Positions 1 to 12,479 of a DNA stretch of 64,000 bases are shown here, in pieces. Under the pieces are notes generated by a model, which searched no databases, was not told the DNA's origin, and was given only the letters and a program-made list of their open reading frames with translations. The translations under genes were made by a program, and so were the position numbers. The stretch spans positions 1,208,537-1,272,536 of the forward strand of contig FN649734.1 in NCBI GenBank assembly GCA_000310025.1, given 5' to 3'. The stretch's first letter is position 1. Every line of letters begins with the position of its first letter. The DNA comes from Ectocarpus siliculosus. Taxonomy: Eukaryota > Sar > Phaeophyceae > Ectocarpales > Ectocarpaceae.

Positions 1-50
1 CTCCCCCACAGACGTAGCTTGTTGAGTAGCTTTGTGCGTGGGTGCCTCGG

Positions 51-79
51 CTTTTGTTTCCCGTAGTGGGAAACAAAAG
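51..79. repeat. Perfect 12-bp inverted repeat (hairpin)
   Basis: CTTTTGTTTCCC at 51-62 is followed by a 5-nt spacer and its exact reverse complement at 68-79. The arms match over all 12 positions. A degenerate GGCGTGGAAGCC repeat lies just downstream, so the hairpin may be part of a transposon end cut by the window edge. No terminator or RNA function can be assigned. Confidence 0.9.
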
Positions 80-129
80 GTGCCAGCAGCTGGGTACTGC
101 CAACGGTCAAAATGTAGAAACTATCCGCG

Positions 130-325
130 GGCGTGAAAGCCCTTCTACGTGGTGGAGCGTGGAAGCTCGTGTATAATATAGTTGTGGCGTGGAAGCCGGG
201 TGGCGTGGTGGCCCTGATGTAAAGGTATATTTAGGGACGTGGGAGTCCTGAAGGCGTGGAAGCCGGGTTGGCGTGATAGCCGGAGTATGGGCGTGGAAGC
301 CGGGGTTGGCGTGAGAGCCGGAAAA
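130..325. repeat. Degenerate GGCGTGGAAGCC-type short repeats
   Basis: About eight variants of GGCGTGRAAGCC occur in this interval, for example near 131, 154, 187, 200, 254, 270, 290 and 307. Some have AAGCC replaced by TGGCC or TAGCC. Spacing is irregular, so this is not a clean satellite. It may be the end of a mobile element. Confidence 0.6.
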
Positions 326-1417
326 AGGACTTGATTATACACAGAAAAAGGAAGTGAGGAACCACAAGCCACGCACACAAATTCCGTTGTAGACACCCAT
401 ACCCTCAAACCTGCAATATGTGATAAAGTTGGTACCACCAAATCTAATCCATAGCAACCATTGAACCCCCAAACTCCCCGCTCCATCTGCTCGGGAAATT
501 CTTGCTCGCAATAATCTGTTGATGCTGTGAGTACATCCAACATAACTTATGTTATGAAACGAACTGCTTGGTATGAATTTACTTTTCAATGACTATAATA
601 TGATGTTTCGAGTTGTTTGCAGAAGATAGATGATGTTGATGCATTTTTGTTTCTTCCTGGATCAAATTTGTACACACGGGGGACGAAAATGACGCGTCCC
701 CATGTTTTTTCGGCATTCTTTGGCGGAAAATATCCCTGAACACAGGTAGGTGCACCATAACAACCACACGCAACCGATTGTTGTTTATTTACATTGTTCG
801 CAAGGTCAAGCACCCTCCGAATAGGCGGTATGCAATTATTTTGGGGTATTGGTGGCCATTGAGCCACTCTGCTCGCGTACGACTGTTTTTCTGCCCGATT
901 TTCGGTGCACGGCAAACTTTACAGTCTTGAATCGAGCGACAGGACTTGTAAACGCGTCGTTCTCCATCCGAAACCGATTGCCGTCACCCTTTCCTAGAAA
1001 ACGGCGGTTGCCAAACCGATTTTGTTTTATACCCTTCTGAATATGGACCATTCGCAAATATGTATGGTGAGATGCGAAAAGGTGGTAAATATCAAAATAA
1101 AATGCTGTAAGTACATGATGAGTACCTCGCCGATCCGAACAAATTTAGGCTTAAACGAAGAAGAGTGAGTCTTATCAACACCATGAACCTTTCTTTTTAT
1201 GGTGATATCTACTTCGCCCACCACATATCGCTAGTGAGTGGGGCCTAATTGGCTCTGGGGTTTAGTAGGTACATCTACGTCTGGAACTACTGCTGTAGCA
1301 TGTAGTGAATCGGATGGATTGTCTACCGCGGAGCACACAAATATGTTGTAGTTGTGCCCCGCGTGCAGGCCCACCTTGCTTGTTGGTTTGCAAAGAATGC
1401 CCACGGGCGCACTAGTT

Positions 1418-2294
1418 CGAAGGTGTACCGATTCTGGTAAAAGCCAATCGACGGATGAATACCCTACGAATCGGGTCCTCATTAACACTCTCACCCACAG
1501 AATATACCCTCAACTGGCAGCCTTCCACACTACTGACAGTCTTCCCAAACGACCCATGGGACCCCCATGGGTCACCCATGGGCTCTTCAAGGGCTCTTCA
1601 CGGGCTCTTCATGGCCCGTCCATTGGCCGCCCATGGGCGGCCCATGAAGTTCCCACCGTGGGCACTTCCTCAACCTAGAACGTCGCCACCGGCATATCAG
1701 CCTAGAACCTAGCCACCTGCGCATCAAACTAGAACTTAGCCACCAGCGCCAACTTAGCGCGTATCGTGTGGGCTTGGGGTTAGGGATAGATAGGGTTAGC
1801 GTCAGGGTTATTTGCCGTTATTGTGCTCGTTCTTCAAGAAGATAGTCTATTGTTTAGGTACACTGGTTCGGTCGAAGGGCTCTCATTGGCCGACCATGGG
1901 CTTTCCATGGGCTGCCTGTGGGCCTAACGGAGTGCCCATGGGTAACCCATGGGTGACCCATGGGTGACCCGTTGGTGATCCGGTGGTGACCCATGGGAGT
2001 GCCATGGGAGTCCCATGGGTCGTTTGGTAAAACTGTAGAAAGTGGGAACCTCTTGTGGCCAGGACGGGTAATTCGATGGAAGTGTGACTAGGTTCTTCGT
2101 AGAATCGAACCCAAGAAGTGTTGTCAGGACTGACATACATTTTGTCCATGGGAAAATGTCCAAGGCAGGAGAAAAATGTGCGCACAAGGAGATTCGAACA
2201 AGTATGTATCCTGCTGGCGTCGTATGCGAAGGTGTACCGATTCTGGTAAATGTATATCGACGGATACCCCGCGAATCGGGTCCTCCTTAACACT
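1418..2294. repeat. CCATGG palindrome cluster between direct repeats (possible non-autonomous element)
   Basis: An identical 24-mer occurs at 1418-1441 and 2227-2250. In both places similar sequence follows (ATCGACGGA, then CGAATCGGGTCCTC, then TTAACACT), giving direct repeats of about 70 bp some 809 bp apart. Between them are about 12 CCATGG palindromes in two clusters (1553-1640 and 1890-2020). A perfect 17-bp inverted pair lies at 1545-1561 and 2011-2027. The middle (about 1776-1810) has degenerate TTAGGG-like units. The architecture resembles a small non-autonomous element, but no coding capacity or target-site duplication is visible. Confidence 0.55.
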
Positions 2295-2834
2295 AGGGGG
2301 CGATTCTGCATGTCGGCATGTGGACCCTCGCCTCACACAAAAAATATTCCACGAAGAGGCCAACGGCGTGTTTCCCGGCACGCATACAGTATGTCGAAAT
2401 CCGTCCATGGTGGGAACGTGGTTTCGAATTTTGGTGTTGTCATCACATTGACCACGAATTGTTTTTTTCTCTCGCGAAAAGCTGTTGCCCCGTCCTGCCA
2501 AGACGCTTCATAATAAACTCTTTCTGTCGCGTACAGCTTGTTTGTTATCTGGGCGATGTCGCAGGTTGACAAAGGACGGTTGTGGCTCTCACTGCTCTTG
2601 TGTTGGCAACCAATCGTTGGCGATGAGAAGGTCGGTCGGAAATATACACTTTCCTCCTCCGCGGAAGAACGTGACTCGCACTTGCTCGCATGCATGACGG
2701 CTGTGAAATCTCGCTCCCCGAAAATTTCACGCTGATGCCGCGGCCTTCCCACTGTCCCGTATGTATACCATCCCATTTCATCGTTTTGTTGTCGATGTGC
2801 TACATTCACAGGAACCCAAACAACCTTCGCCAAG

Positions 2835-5732
2835 ATGAAGACGTCATCGACGTTTGCGCTGCTCCTACCTCTGCTATACATCGCCCACGCCAACCCTCAG
2901 GGTGGAGGTAACAGCGAAAATCACCCTAGCATGTTTCGACATTACGAATCAATTTCATAGGTGGGTACACCAAGACCTTGGGGAAATTTGGTATCATCGA
3001 ATGCACTGAGTTCACCGCGTGATATACTACGCGCCGGACGTCGGAGAGGAACTGTCGATTAAAGACAAACACCCGAACCCTTCGGATCACAACAGAAAGC
3101 CTATAGCGGTTGTCCGAAGTAGTCCGCCTTGAGGAGTTTCCCACCATTCCACTTTCTTAACTCCACCACCCCATGCACCTGCCCGTCCTCTGGCGAACAT
3201 TTCTACGCACTTTCGGACCTCCAAGGCAACAGCTGTGGTGGAAGTGGCCTGGGTCTGAATTGCCCGTGCAATCCGATGGACGACAAGTGTTTAGGTCGCT
3301 CTGGAAAGCTGAAGTGTTGCACTGAAGTATTCCCCCACGTGTGCAGGAATCCGGATCCAGGCGCTCCCGCGGCACGCGCCTGCGGTGAGTTTATTCGATC
3401 CGATATCGTGCGGAACCTGTGTTGCAAGATCGTGCTGCTACTTGTTCCGTAATTTTTACGACATACATACATTCGTGGCTGACTCGCTCTGTGTTCTGGT
3501 CCGGGGAAGTTTCACCTGGCGCTCTAATGTGCAGCTATTATTGTTAGGTCTATTCTGGATTCCGAATCACCACTACTGTACTGCTGTAAGTCCTTGGTCC
3601 CGAGCGAGTTCTGGTCGTGTCAGCGCGTTGCCTGGGCCGTCAGCATCGTAAATGCAATGCACCGTGTGAACCTTACGTAGGCTATAGCTAAAGTCTGTAA
3701 CGGTTTGAAGGGCTCGCAGCTGGCTTATACTTCGCCGACTGCAGTCACTCATCGATCCAATGAACGTTGGAAACTCGCAAGACTTGAACACAACAAGGGG
3801 CCTTGTACGTGTACCCCCGTCTGACGGAATTGTCTGTGTAGGGGACCCGCACATGACGGGCTTCCTTGGCCAAAAATTCGATTTCACGGGAGAGGACGGC
3901 GGCTACTACGCGGTCATCAGTGACTTCCCGAACTTGCACATGAACATGGTGAGCCTCGATATATCCTCGTGTGAATTGAGGCGAGTGACATAGTGAGCCG
4001 AGGCCTTGATGCCCGAGAAGATATGGGGCGGGCTAGTGAAGCTGCTGAGGACCATGACGGATGCTCGTGTAATCCTGCGAGGCATAGTGGGGAGGGGTGG
4101 CGCAAATTTGAACATTCGATCCGGTGTGTAGACCATGTCGTCGATGATTGGTGCCCGCTATGCGATTGATGTGCATGCCGTGGTGAAGCCCCCGTGATGC
4201 GACGTGTTGTAGCCTCATGGCACGATGGCCGCATAGTTTGACTTTTCTCAACAGAAACTGCTGTGAGTCCTGATGCGAGATGTCGTTGGTCCATGGCGCG
4301 ATGACCGTAATGTTTGACTTTTCTCACCAGGAACTGGGACGAGACAATGAGGCGTTGCCGCAACCAACCCCGAACGGCCCGAAAAACTATTTCGTGTTGC
4401 CCCGCTATTGCTCGCCCGCCAGCGCGTCACGAGTCCGGTCCCCTCTTTGCCGGAGATCACGTACATCACCGGTCTATCTCTTCTTACCACCGACGCGGAC
4501 GGACAAATCCACAGCGTCGTCATCGAGGTCAAGAACCCGCACGACATCGAGAGCTCCTGCCCCGCCGGGGTGTCCCCCTGCCTCGCCGACGGGTCCCTGA
4601 GGGTGATCCTCGACGGGAAGGAGGAGCTGTCTGCCCCGGCGTCCGTCGCTCTGTCCGATGACGTCATCGTGACGGCGGCCAACCTCCCGGGGGAATGCCG
4701 TTCGTTCGGGTTTGAAACGTACTGGGAGCGCAAGAAGCTCGAGAATGCCCTCCACGGCCGTCACCTGGGCGAGCAGAGCATGGGGGCGTGGGTACTCGGG
4801 GTGAGAAACCGGAGTTTTCGTATCCTCCACAGTGCGTTTGGACGCGTTGCGGGTGGGGGCGTAGACTACACGTCGTGCTGGCACGCAATCCCCCTTTTCT
4901 TTGTTCCCGTCATTGGAGTGTAGCACACAATTGTTTTTGAAGTGTCATGTTACACAGCACGAAGGCTTTACACCTCATGCAGCGACTCTGAGGGTCGTCT
5001 TTGGAGATGTACATGCCATTGATGAATTCTCTTATTTTTGCCGTTGGTCGTTCGTTTGTCAGGACCCAACGGCTACGAACATGAACGAGTGCATCGAGTA
5101 CGTTGCGCGCGCCGAGGCACAGGCAGGGGGCCTCTTCGCCCACCAGTCCGAGCACGCCTCGTTCCAGATCGTGACCCCCACGGCCACGGTTCGCCTGAGC
5201 CACGGTCGTCTCCACCAGATTGCGACCCGCGACCCCACTGACCGGTTCGACCTTCCCGACCACACCACTTGGCAGATGAACTTGGGTATCGACCACATCG
5301 ACGTAAGCTCCACACACGCCTCGAAAACGCAATAGTCGGATCGAATGGCTTCTAAACTTAAAAAAGTCGTGTTTCCCTTAACGACACCAAAATCATGGAA
5401 ACTCCCTCGGCTAAGGACAGCTGAGTTTTCACGGGCATGATGGCACGCAGAATGTACAACATCAGGAGGAGCGCTTCCCCGGCATAAGGACACTTGTATT
5501 AAAGACAAAAAAACGGGTGTGTGTGTCCTTGACCGAATGCTACCCTCTGCCTCCTCCTCCGGTCCGTCGTCCTCTCTCGCACGGGAAAAACGCATCTTCT
5601 TGTATCCGTCCATCTTCGCAGGTGAGCGACTCCGCTACCGGGATCCTCGGTGAGACTCCACCCCGACCAAGGACGCCTATGGCCAGGACATAATGACCGG
5701 CATGGACGCCATCCGCGGGTCCGAGGAAGACT
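2835..5732 (+). CDS. Secreted Cys-rich vWD-like protein, copy 1 (frameshift in last recognised exon)
   Basis: Six exons are proposed: 2835-2907, 3226-3384, about 3782-3948, 4423-4800, 5063-5302 and 5622-5732. Exon 1 encodes a signal peptide ending near AHANPQ. Exon 2 is rich in cysteine (CPCNP, KLKCC). Exon 3 has GDPHMTGFLGQKFDFTGED, resembling the start of a von Willebrand type D domain. Later exons carry YWERKKLE and TNMNECIEYVARAE, both repeated in the copy at 15214-16472. Phases agree at all joins, although the exon 3 acceptor is weak. In exon 6 the frame from VSDSATGILGET reaches a stop at 5691. A different frame from about 5670 reads TKDAYGQDIMTGMDAIRGSE up to a good donor at 5733, so a frameshift or base error is likely. 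The protein is probably secreted. Its function is unknown and the true 3' end was not found. Confidence 0.72.
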
Positions 5733-8700
5733 GTGAGTCGCGGATAGCACGCATAGTCGGAGATTTGGGTAGCGTGATATGTGCTTCGGCGACGGCGTAG
5801 GCTAATCCTTGCCCCTCGGGATATTGGTATGCCCGAACCCTGTAGAATCTCGAGGATTGTCATCCGCTCTGCCCCAGACTCCGATATGTATCCCCCATGA
5901 GGCACCTTGTGTTGTCGGCTGTTAAGCATATTTTGACCGAGGTTGCATGAGTCACACTTTCACACACTCAAGGTTCCACACCCGTGTGTGGTAGTTGATC
6001 ATGGCATCAAAATCGCCACTATTATCGGACAGTGTTAAGATATACCGCACCCGTTGAAGTTTGAGCGGAATTCTATGGACGGAGCCCCCGCTCTCATCGC
6101 AGGGTGCAATATCTCGTGGCCACAAACACACAAGCGCAAGTAGCCTGTGTACCACAGGCATAGAGGGTGGGGTGCAGGTTTAATGACCCGGGAATATTTT
6201 CGTATCCGATACCGGCGTCACTATCCCAAATCCGGTACTACACTCCCATGTTCGTGTTCACATGTTCGCATGCGAGGCAATTCCAAAAAGGTAGGTGTGA
6301 GAACCGAAGCGATGAAGCTGGTTTGTGATTCGCCATTTTCCTACATGTGGTACCAACCTCTCTGTACGCTGTGAAGAGTGTCTCTGGAGAAACTAGCCGT
6401 ATTTCGTTCGTTGTCAAACAACACAGTTGTAAGAATAGAGACCTCACGACTCAACAACCCGAACCGTCCTCCCACCCCTCCGCCTAACACGAATCACTCT
6501 TTCTCCATGTGGACATTTGTTCAAATGTCGGGCAGACCGCGTCACGGGCCCCCTCGATGTTACCTTCGCCATGGACACAATCGAGCTCTAGCTTCACGGC
6601 CAGGATCCACCATGCACTCAGGGGTGCACGTGGGTCCCCTTCGTTGAACTCACTGTTAGGCCCACAACCGTGGATCCCAAACCTTTTGGTCAGTAGGATT
6701 CCCGTATCCATGCTTTGCCAGGCTGATCCGGCGATGTATGATCTACAGGTTTCGTACGTAGGAGGCGTTAGGCAGAGGTGTCTAGAAACGTGTTTGTAGG
6801 CTTCTCAAGCGCTCCACATAGCAACTTGTTGGACAATCGAACGTCATTGACGGCGATCTTTGCCCCCGCCCACTCAAAAAGGGCTCTTTTCCTCTCTCTC
6901 TCGGTAGAACGCTTGTCGGCAGTTGAGGTGGAAGTGGTAGAACTACATGGGGGCGTGGCCTGAAGTGCACGTCACGGCGCCCCTTGCCGGACTTTGATGA
7001 CATTCTGCAGGTTCAAGGCCGTATGTAATATCCATGGGCTACATGTTGTTGACTAGTTTTTGCGTCAACGTAGGTGTCCAATCATCATATCGTTATGTCC
7101 ATTGCTCCCATTGAGCCCATGGGCGTACATTGCTGTTTCCTGAGTTGGTTTGCAGGGGGTAATTTCTTCAGGCGGGACTTCGATGTTCCTGGCTCTTCTC
7201 GTCCTGCCAGTATGTAGAGAGAGGTACTTTTTCATATGGGTTCGAAGCGAGGTCAGTGTGTCAAATAGCCTGTTGTAAGATGATGGTTGTATGTCTAAGC
7301 CGTAGATTGAGAGACAACAGGAAACTGCGGGCTGGTTTCCTCGGATGAATCTTGGTGTTGTTGGAGATGTGATATTCTCCAGTAGTAGTGACATGGAATT
7401 GCGTGACGGATGGATGTGGTGGATGCTATCGTGCGATGACTCTCTCTCGCGGTCTGCACCATTTTTATGTACTGTAATACAACACCTTCCTTCCGATCTC
7501 GGTCCACACTGGCCGAGTTGCCTTGTTCCACACACACACACAAGCTTCGGCCTACCCGATTCACCTATAGCACAGGGGAGATTGGATAGAGCCAGCTGCA
7601 GCGTGAGTATCACAGCTGCACCCCCGCCGCGCCTACCGGAATCGCTATAATAGCCCGCTCGGAGATTCGACTAGTGATTTTTAGGCCTGACGGACGGATG
7701 TCGTGATGTATTCCTCCTTTTGCGTGGTGCTTCTCTTGCGGTTTCCACACCACCCTCTGGTACCACTTGCCGAGCCACCTTTCTCAATACTGTGTCACAA
7801 TGGCATCGTTAACTCGGTGTCAAGTGTCCATCCTAGGCTGAGACATCGCGCTTCTTACTTTGGAGAGCCGATTTACTCATTCGATATTTGATTGCGCAGC
7901 TCATATCCTAAAAAAATGGCGATGGGAAGAGAACGCCCACCCAAGCCGTGCAATGATGTAACGCGCTCGCAAACCCGCACGGGCGCAAGGTGCAATGAAT
8001 CCACCATGGTTTTGTCGGGCGTTGGTTCGGCAGTCGATTCCTCTTCAGCACCCTCTCGCCGTTCAGCGACAGCCGCGTTCTCGCCCAGTCCCAGCCGCTA
8101 GGCCGTGCGGGAAATGGTGCTGCGTGTGTACAATCGGTAACGTAGTCGTCATCCATTTTCTGAAACAGCGATGGCGACAAAGAAAGTGAACAACGAGATT
8201 CCATATCCCTCATGCCCATTTTCCCACTCGTGTGGGCTCAACATCGGAGGAATACATATCCACCAAAAATTACTGTAAGTGTTTCAATTGGTTGTTTCCG
8301 AGCATGACGTATGATTAATGAAGAAACGATGAACTTTTTAGCATCATCATTAGCGAAAAAATTCGACCGAAGGTGAAGAATTCCCACATCCACATGTATG
8401 AGTTACGCAATGCTTCTCGTCGCGAGGCCATCGCGTCGCCCCCGCCCGTAAAAACGACTTTGCCGCGTGCAAACTACGAAACCGATCATGCGCGCTCGTA
8501 TGTGGGCGGGGCTCCTCCGTTTGCGGGTCTTCCTTCATCCTTGCGGGCACAGTCAAACATCGCACAACATCACAATCAAGACATTTCTCAGACCATTCAC
8601 AAAATATGATCTGGAGCCATTGCTCCGATATCCTAGGTCCTGGAGGGTACGTACATGACAAGTTTCATTCTGCGCGAACTACTACATACTATACGCCCAA

Positions 8701-9260
8701 CGCCTTTCCTTGGTGTTCGGCGTAGGCGCCACCGGCAATGACGCCGGACCCCAGCCATTTGATAGATCTCCCCGATAGGACTGGCTGGCTGGTAGCCTCT
8801 GAGACGCGCGTTGGCTTTCAACGGGGCGCGGACCTGATTGTGAATGTGCAACGATTCCGCACCGACACTGCTGCCTTGTTTACCTGTCAGCCGGGGGAGA
8901 GGCAAGATCGACCGCGCCAAGTTTTTCCACGACAGCGTAGTACTGCAACCACTCGAGGGTGGGCGTGAGAACATGGAAACCCCTTGAACGCAGTTTGAAT
9001 ACTGTCCGGGCGTGTGTGATGGGTCTTTAAACGATCGGCCTGACCTTTGCTTCCTCTCTTGCGCCCAGCACGAAATCCATCACGCGGTTAACTCAGTGAT
9101 GCATTTGACGAGTAGAGACGACCTTGAAAATACTGGGTCTTGGTTTTCCAGGTGTCAAACTTGCTTCGCATCCTCGAGCCCTTCAACGGTTTCACTCATC
9201 TTTCCCCTCGAAGGTGCGGCGCTAGCGGCATAGACAGCAAGGGCACGCGCAGCGCGAGTA

Positions 9261-9690
9261 GTACAGATCGCATCTTCATCGTGGCGAAGGCGAGAATGTT
9301 TCTGTCAAGATGCGAAGCATGTCGACATCCAAAGGATGATGAGGTGGAGAATTTAAGGGCCATAGACGGTGCGACATGGGCAACGCCGCTGGGTAGTGAG
9401 CAACGTATGCCGGTCATTTTCATCCGCGGACGAGGGAATGTATTTTGATCAAGCTTCTCGTGGTCAATAAGTACAGATCGCGTCTTCATTGTGGCGAACG
9501 TTTGAACGTTTCCGTGAAGATATGAAGCACATCCATATCGAAACGATGATAAGGGACGGTATTCACGGGCGAAAGAGAAGGGGGGGAGATATGGGCGAAA
9601 ACACCTGGGAGTGATGTTTGACAGCAGCAACGCATGCCGGGCACGTTCGCCCGCCGGTGCGAAAAGAGGTTGTTGTCGAGCTTCTCAACT
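9261..9690. repeat. Imperfect tandem pair, about 210-bp period
   Basis: GTACAGATCG followed by CRTCTTCATYGTGGCGAA starts at 9261 and again at 9471. Both copies continue with related blocks: GTTTC(T/C)GT(C/G)AAGAT, GAAGCA.(A/G)TC.A(C/T)ATC, then ACG.ATGCCGG and GAGCTTCTC-like ends. The second copy is more diverged and slightly longer. No coding or terminal-repeat signature is visible. Confidence 0.7.
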
Positions 9691-11638
9691 CGACAAGAAA
9701 CAATTGTTTACAACAGTATGACGCAAACAACGACAAACATCATTAAGGCAACGATGGTACAAGTGGGGAAACAGAGGCCACCGCCACAGTTTTGCACACT
9801 TGGAAGAATGGGTAAGGCGTTCGGAACGAGACGTGTCTGGTGCTTGAAAGGCTGGACGTGCTCTCCTGCATAGAGGACAACACACCGAACCAACAAGAAG
9901 AGCCTATATTTTATCAAACCCGAACTGAAACTGATTCCAACAGGATGAGATTCTTCTCGGAAAATATCGCCAAACCATGCTCTGACACGCAATTCATGAC
10001 TCGGAGGGGAGAAATAGGCCCCTCACCGGCTTTGCCGCCCCCTCCCCGAGGGAAGCCGGGCCAGATCATGGCTAAGACAAGGGTCAGATTCGACCTGCTT
10101 TGAAATAGGGTACCAGAGCGCGGCTTCAAATATAGATGCTTTCCCCGTGGGCCACACAGCCGATATATCCCCAAATTGCGTCCGTACTTCATATGTACAG
10201 TATTATCTTTTCTCTCGAATGGGCAGAAAGTCCTTGTTTGCAGAACCTTTTGACAGTCGTCGATAGGATGGTCCGTAATAACTTCTCTCTTCGTCAATTC
10301 ATAGGTTAATCCAGCAACAGCCACGCCAGCCATGCCACACTCATTTCTCACGGTTGGTTTCGCATGATTAAGAAGCAAGCAAGGGGGCTGGAAGTTTTGC
10401 CGGTCTCGCCCGTCCCCTCCTCTCTCACATCTCTGTACTTACACCTTCCGATTGGGTCACGCCGCCCACTGGGGGTAGGTTCTTTCAATGCCCTACACTA
10501 CATGTAGTTTTATTCTCAGGTGATAGCGCCGCCTTTCTGTGCACTTCTACCCGTTCCGTTCGTGTATGTACAAGTGGTTGGTGCAGCTCGGTTGGTGCAT
10601 ATTCAAGTGATCGCGCGCGGAAGCCGCGGTGTGTTGGATCCAGAGAGAGGAAGTACTATGCCTGAAGGCGGCCTTATTTTTTTCTGCGTTTCTTTATTTC
10701 ACTGATTTTAATGGGAGCATATAGTTACAAGAATAGAACAAGTATGGAAACGTTTCTCGCATCGTTTCCCATGTGCGATCTTCATGGGAGCAAAAAGCTG
10801 CGAACGTTTCTCGCGACAAGAGTGTCGCACAAAAGACTCGCGGCGAGACTTCCGCCAATCCAGGGCCAAGCACCTACGACTACCACACACACACGTAGAC
10901 CCCCTCTCCAGCTTCGATTGGAAGGCACCTTGTTCACCGATACTTCGACGAATACTAAACGAGTTGCCTTATGAATGGTATCTGGAAGGAGGTGTTGTCA
11001 TGGGCTGTTGGGCAACGCCAAGCTTGGCGCCGTGAGATGCCGAATGCGCCTGGAAAAAGGTTTGTGTGGACGCACGACTGTCAACGGTCGGGAGCGGTTA
11101 GTTCAAGTTCGGTGTCTTTGACCGCGACGGGTTTGGTTTTCCACCGATGACTTTCCGAAGGAGGAAGCAACAGCTGCAGCAATGCCACTCCGAGGGAGGT
11201 AGCTCCACCCGGCACATTTCTGGTACCAGGTTAGATGCCATGAGTGTGAAGAACAAAGGTCGCAACTACCCTCTCCCACACTCCCTGTCCGGTTTCTTCG
11301 CCGTGTGGTATTCATGAATAATTAAAAAAAGAAATCACGCCTCCGCATTCTACCGGTCCCGTGAAGGAACTCCCTTCGCCCCACAGCGAACGTGCAACAG
11401 AAGTGTTACTGACAAAAGTTGTCGACCAAAAGTTGCAAACAAACCTGAATTTTTATCTCGCAACCTTTTGCTCCCTGTCTGTTCCCCCAGTAGAATTCTT
11501 TCGAACGAGAAGAAGAAGCTGTCTTTTCCGAGCGAAGAACCACGAAATGATACTCGCTCTAGATAGCCTAGGCTTTACGTGACGTTGGGGCTACCTAGGG
11601 CGCTCGTACCGCAACGGGGGTGTAGTCGTCTGTCTACA

Positions 11639-11739
<101 letters not shown>

Positions 11740-12183
11740 TCGTTGTATGCTGCACTGTCGTCGAAGAAATCACCCAACGGTTGCGATCGACCCGATCGGC
11801 CAGCTCATTTTCCATACGTGTCTGTGTGCGTGTGTTTATTGGGTTTTTGGTGGGGCGCAGGAAGTAGATATGGGATTAAAGTGGAAGGCACTTTACCAGC
11901 CGCATCACTCTTCGACGTCTGACTGCCCATGCTTCGCATTTTGGTGTAGAACCGAAAACGATGGAAAAAACTTAAAAAAAGAAACTTGTGCGGTGGAGAT
12001 ATTGAGCCGCATGTATGTGCAAATCGTCCTTGTATTGGTTAAGACCAAATCATGGGCATGAAGTCCACATCCACACTACATGCTCGACAGGAAGAGAAGC
12101 ACGTCAGTACAACACAAAATTGAGCAACCAACGCTCATTTTCTTCTTTCATTCACAGAACAATTTGATTGTTTATTGCCGGTC

Positions 12184-12256
12184 GCCCCGGTGGTCTAGTG
12201 GTAACCTCGGAACCGCTAGTCGCAAAGCCGTGAATTCGAATCCCAAAGGGGTGAAA
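12184..12256 (+). other. tRNA-like sequence with polymerase III box A and degenerate box B
   Basis: TGGTCTAGTGG at 12191-12201 matches the box A consensus exactly. TTCGAATCC at 12235-12243 matches the core of box B, at tRNA-like spacing. A GCCCC run at 12184-12188 could pair with GGGG at about 12247-12250 as part of an acceptor stem. The T-stem and the last acceptor pairs are broken and no anticodon stem forms cleanly. This is therefore more likely a decayed tRNA or the head of a tRNA-derived SINE than a working tRNA gene. Confidence 0.35.
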
Positions 12257-12479
12257 AAATCACAATTTCGCGGGTAAACGCGAAGAACAGCTGACAAGCT
12301 CTCGTGAGTCCCAAACTTCGACGTTAGCACCGTTGACGAGGGAGGCGGAAGGTTGTGTTGGATGTACAACCTGGTGTTTTGTCAGAACGGTTAGAAATAT
12401 CCAAGTAGGCAATGAAGGAATAATATACCTCGGTATAGGCAGGTGTAACGGAAATAAAAATAAAGGATTGGAGAAAAGA

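Larger units (their letters stand above)
1..2834. other. Intergenic, repeat-rich 5' flank
   Basis: I recognise no protein-coding gene here. The open frames are short, overlap on both strands and carry no family motifs. Structured parts are a perfect 12-bp hairpin (51-79), a degenerate GGCGTGGAAGCC-type repeat (about 130-325) and a palindrome-rich element flanked by direct repeats (1418-2294). I see nothing interpretable in 341-1417 or 2295-2834. The first confident coding base is the start codon at 2835. Confidence 0.6.
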
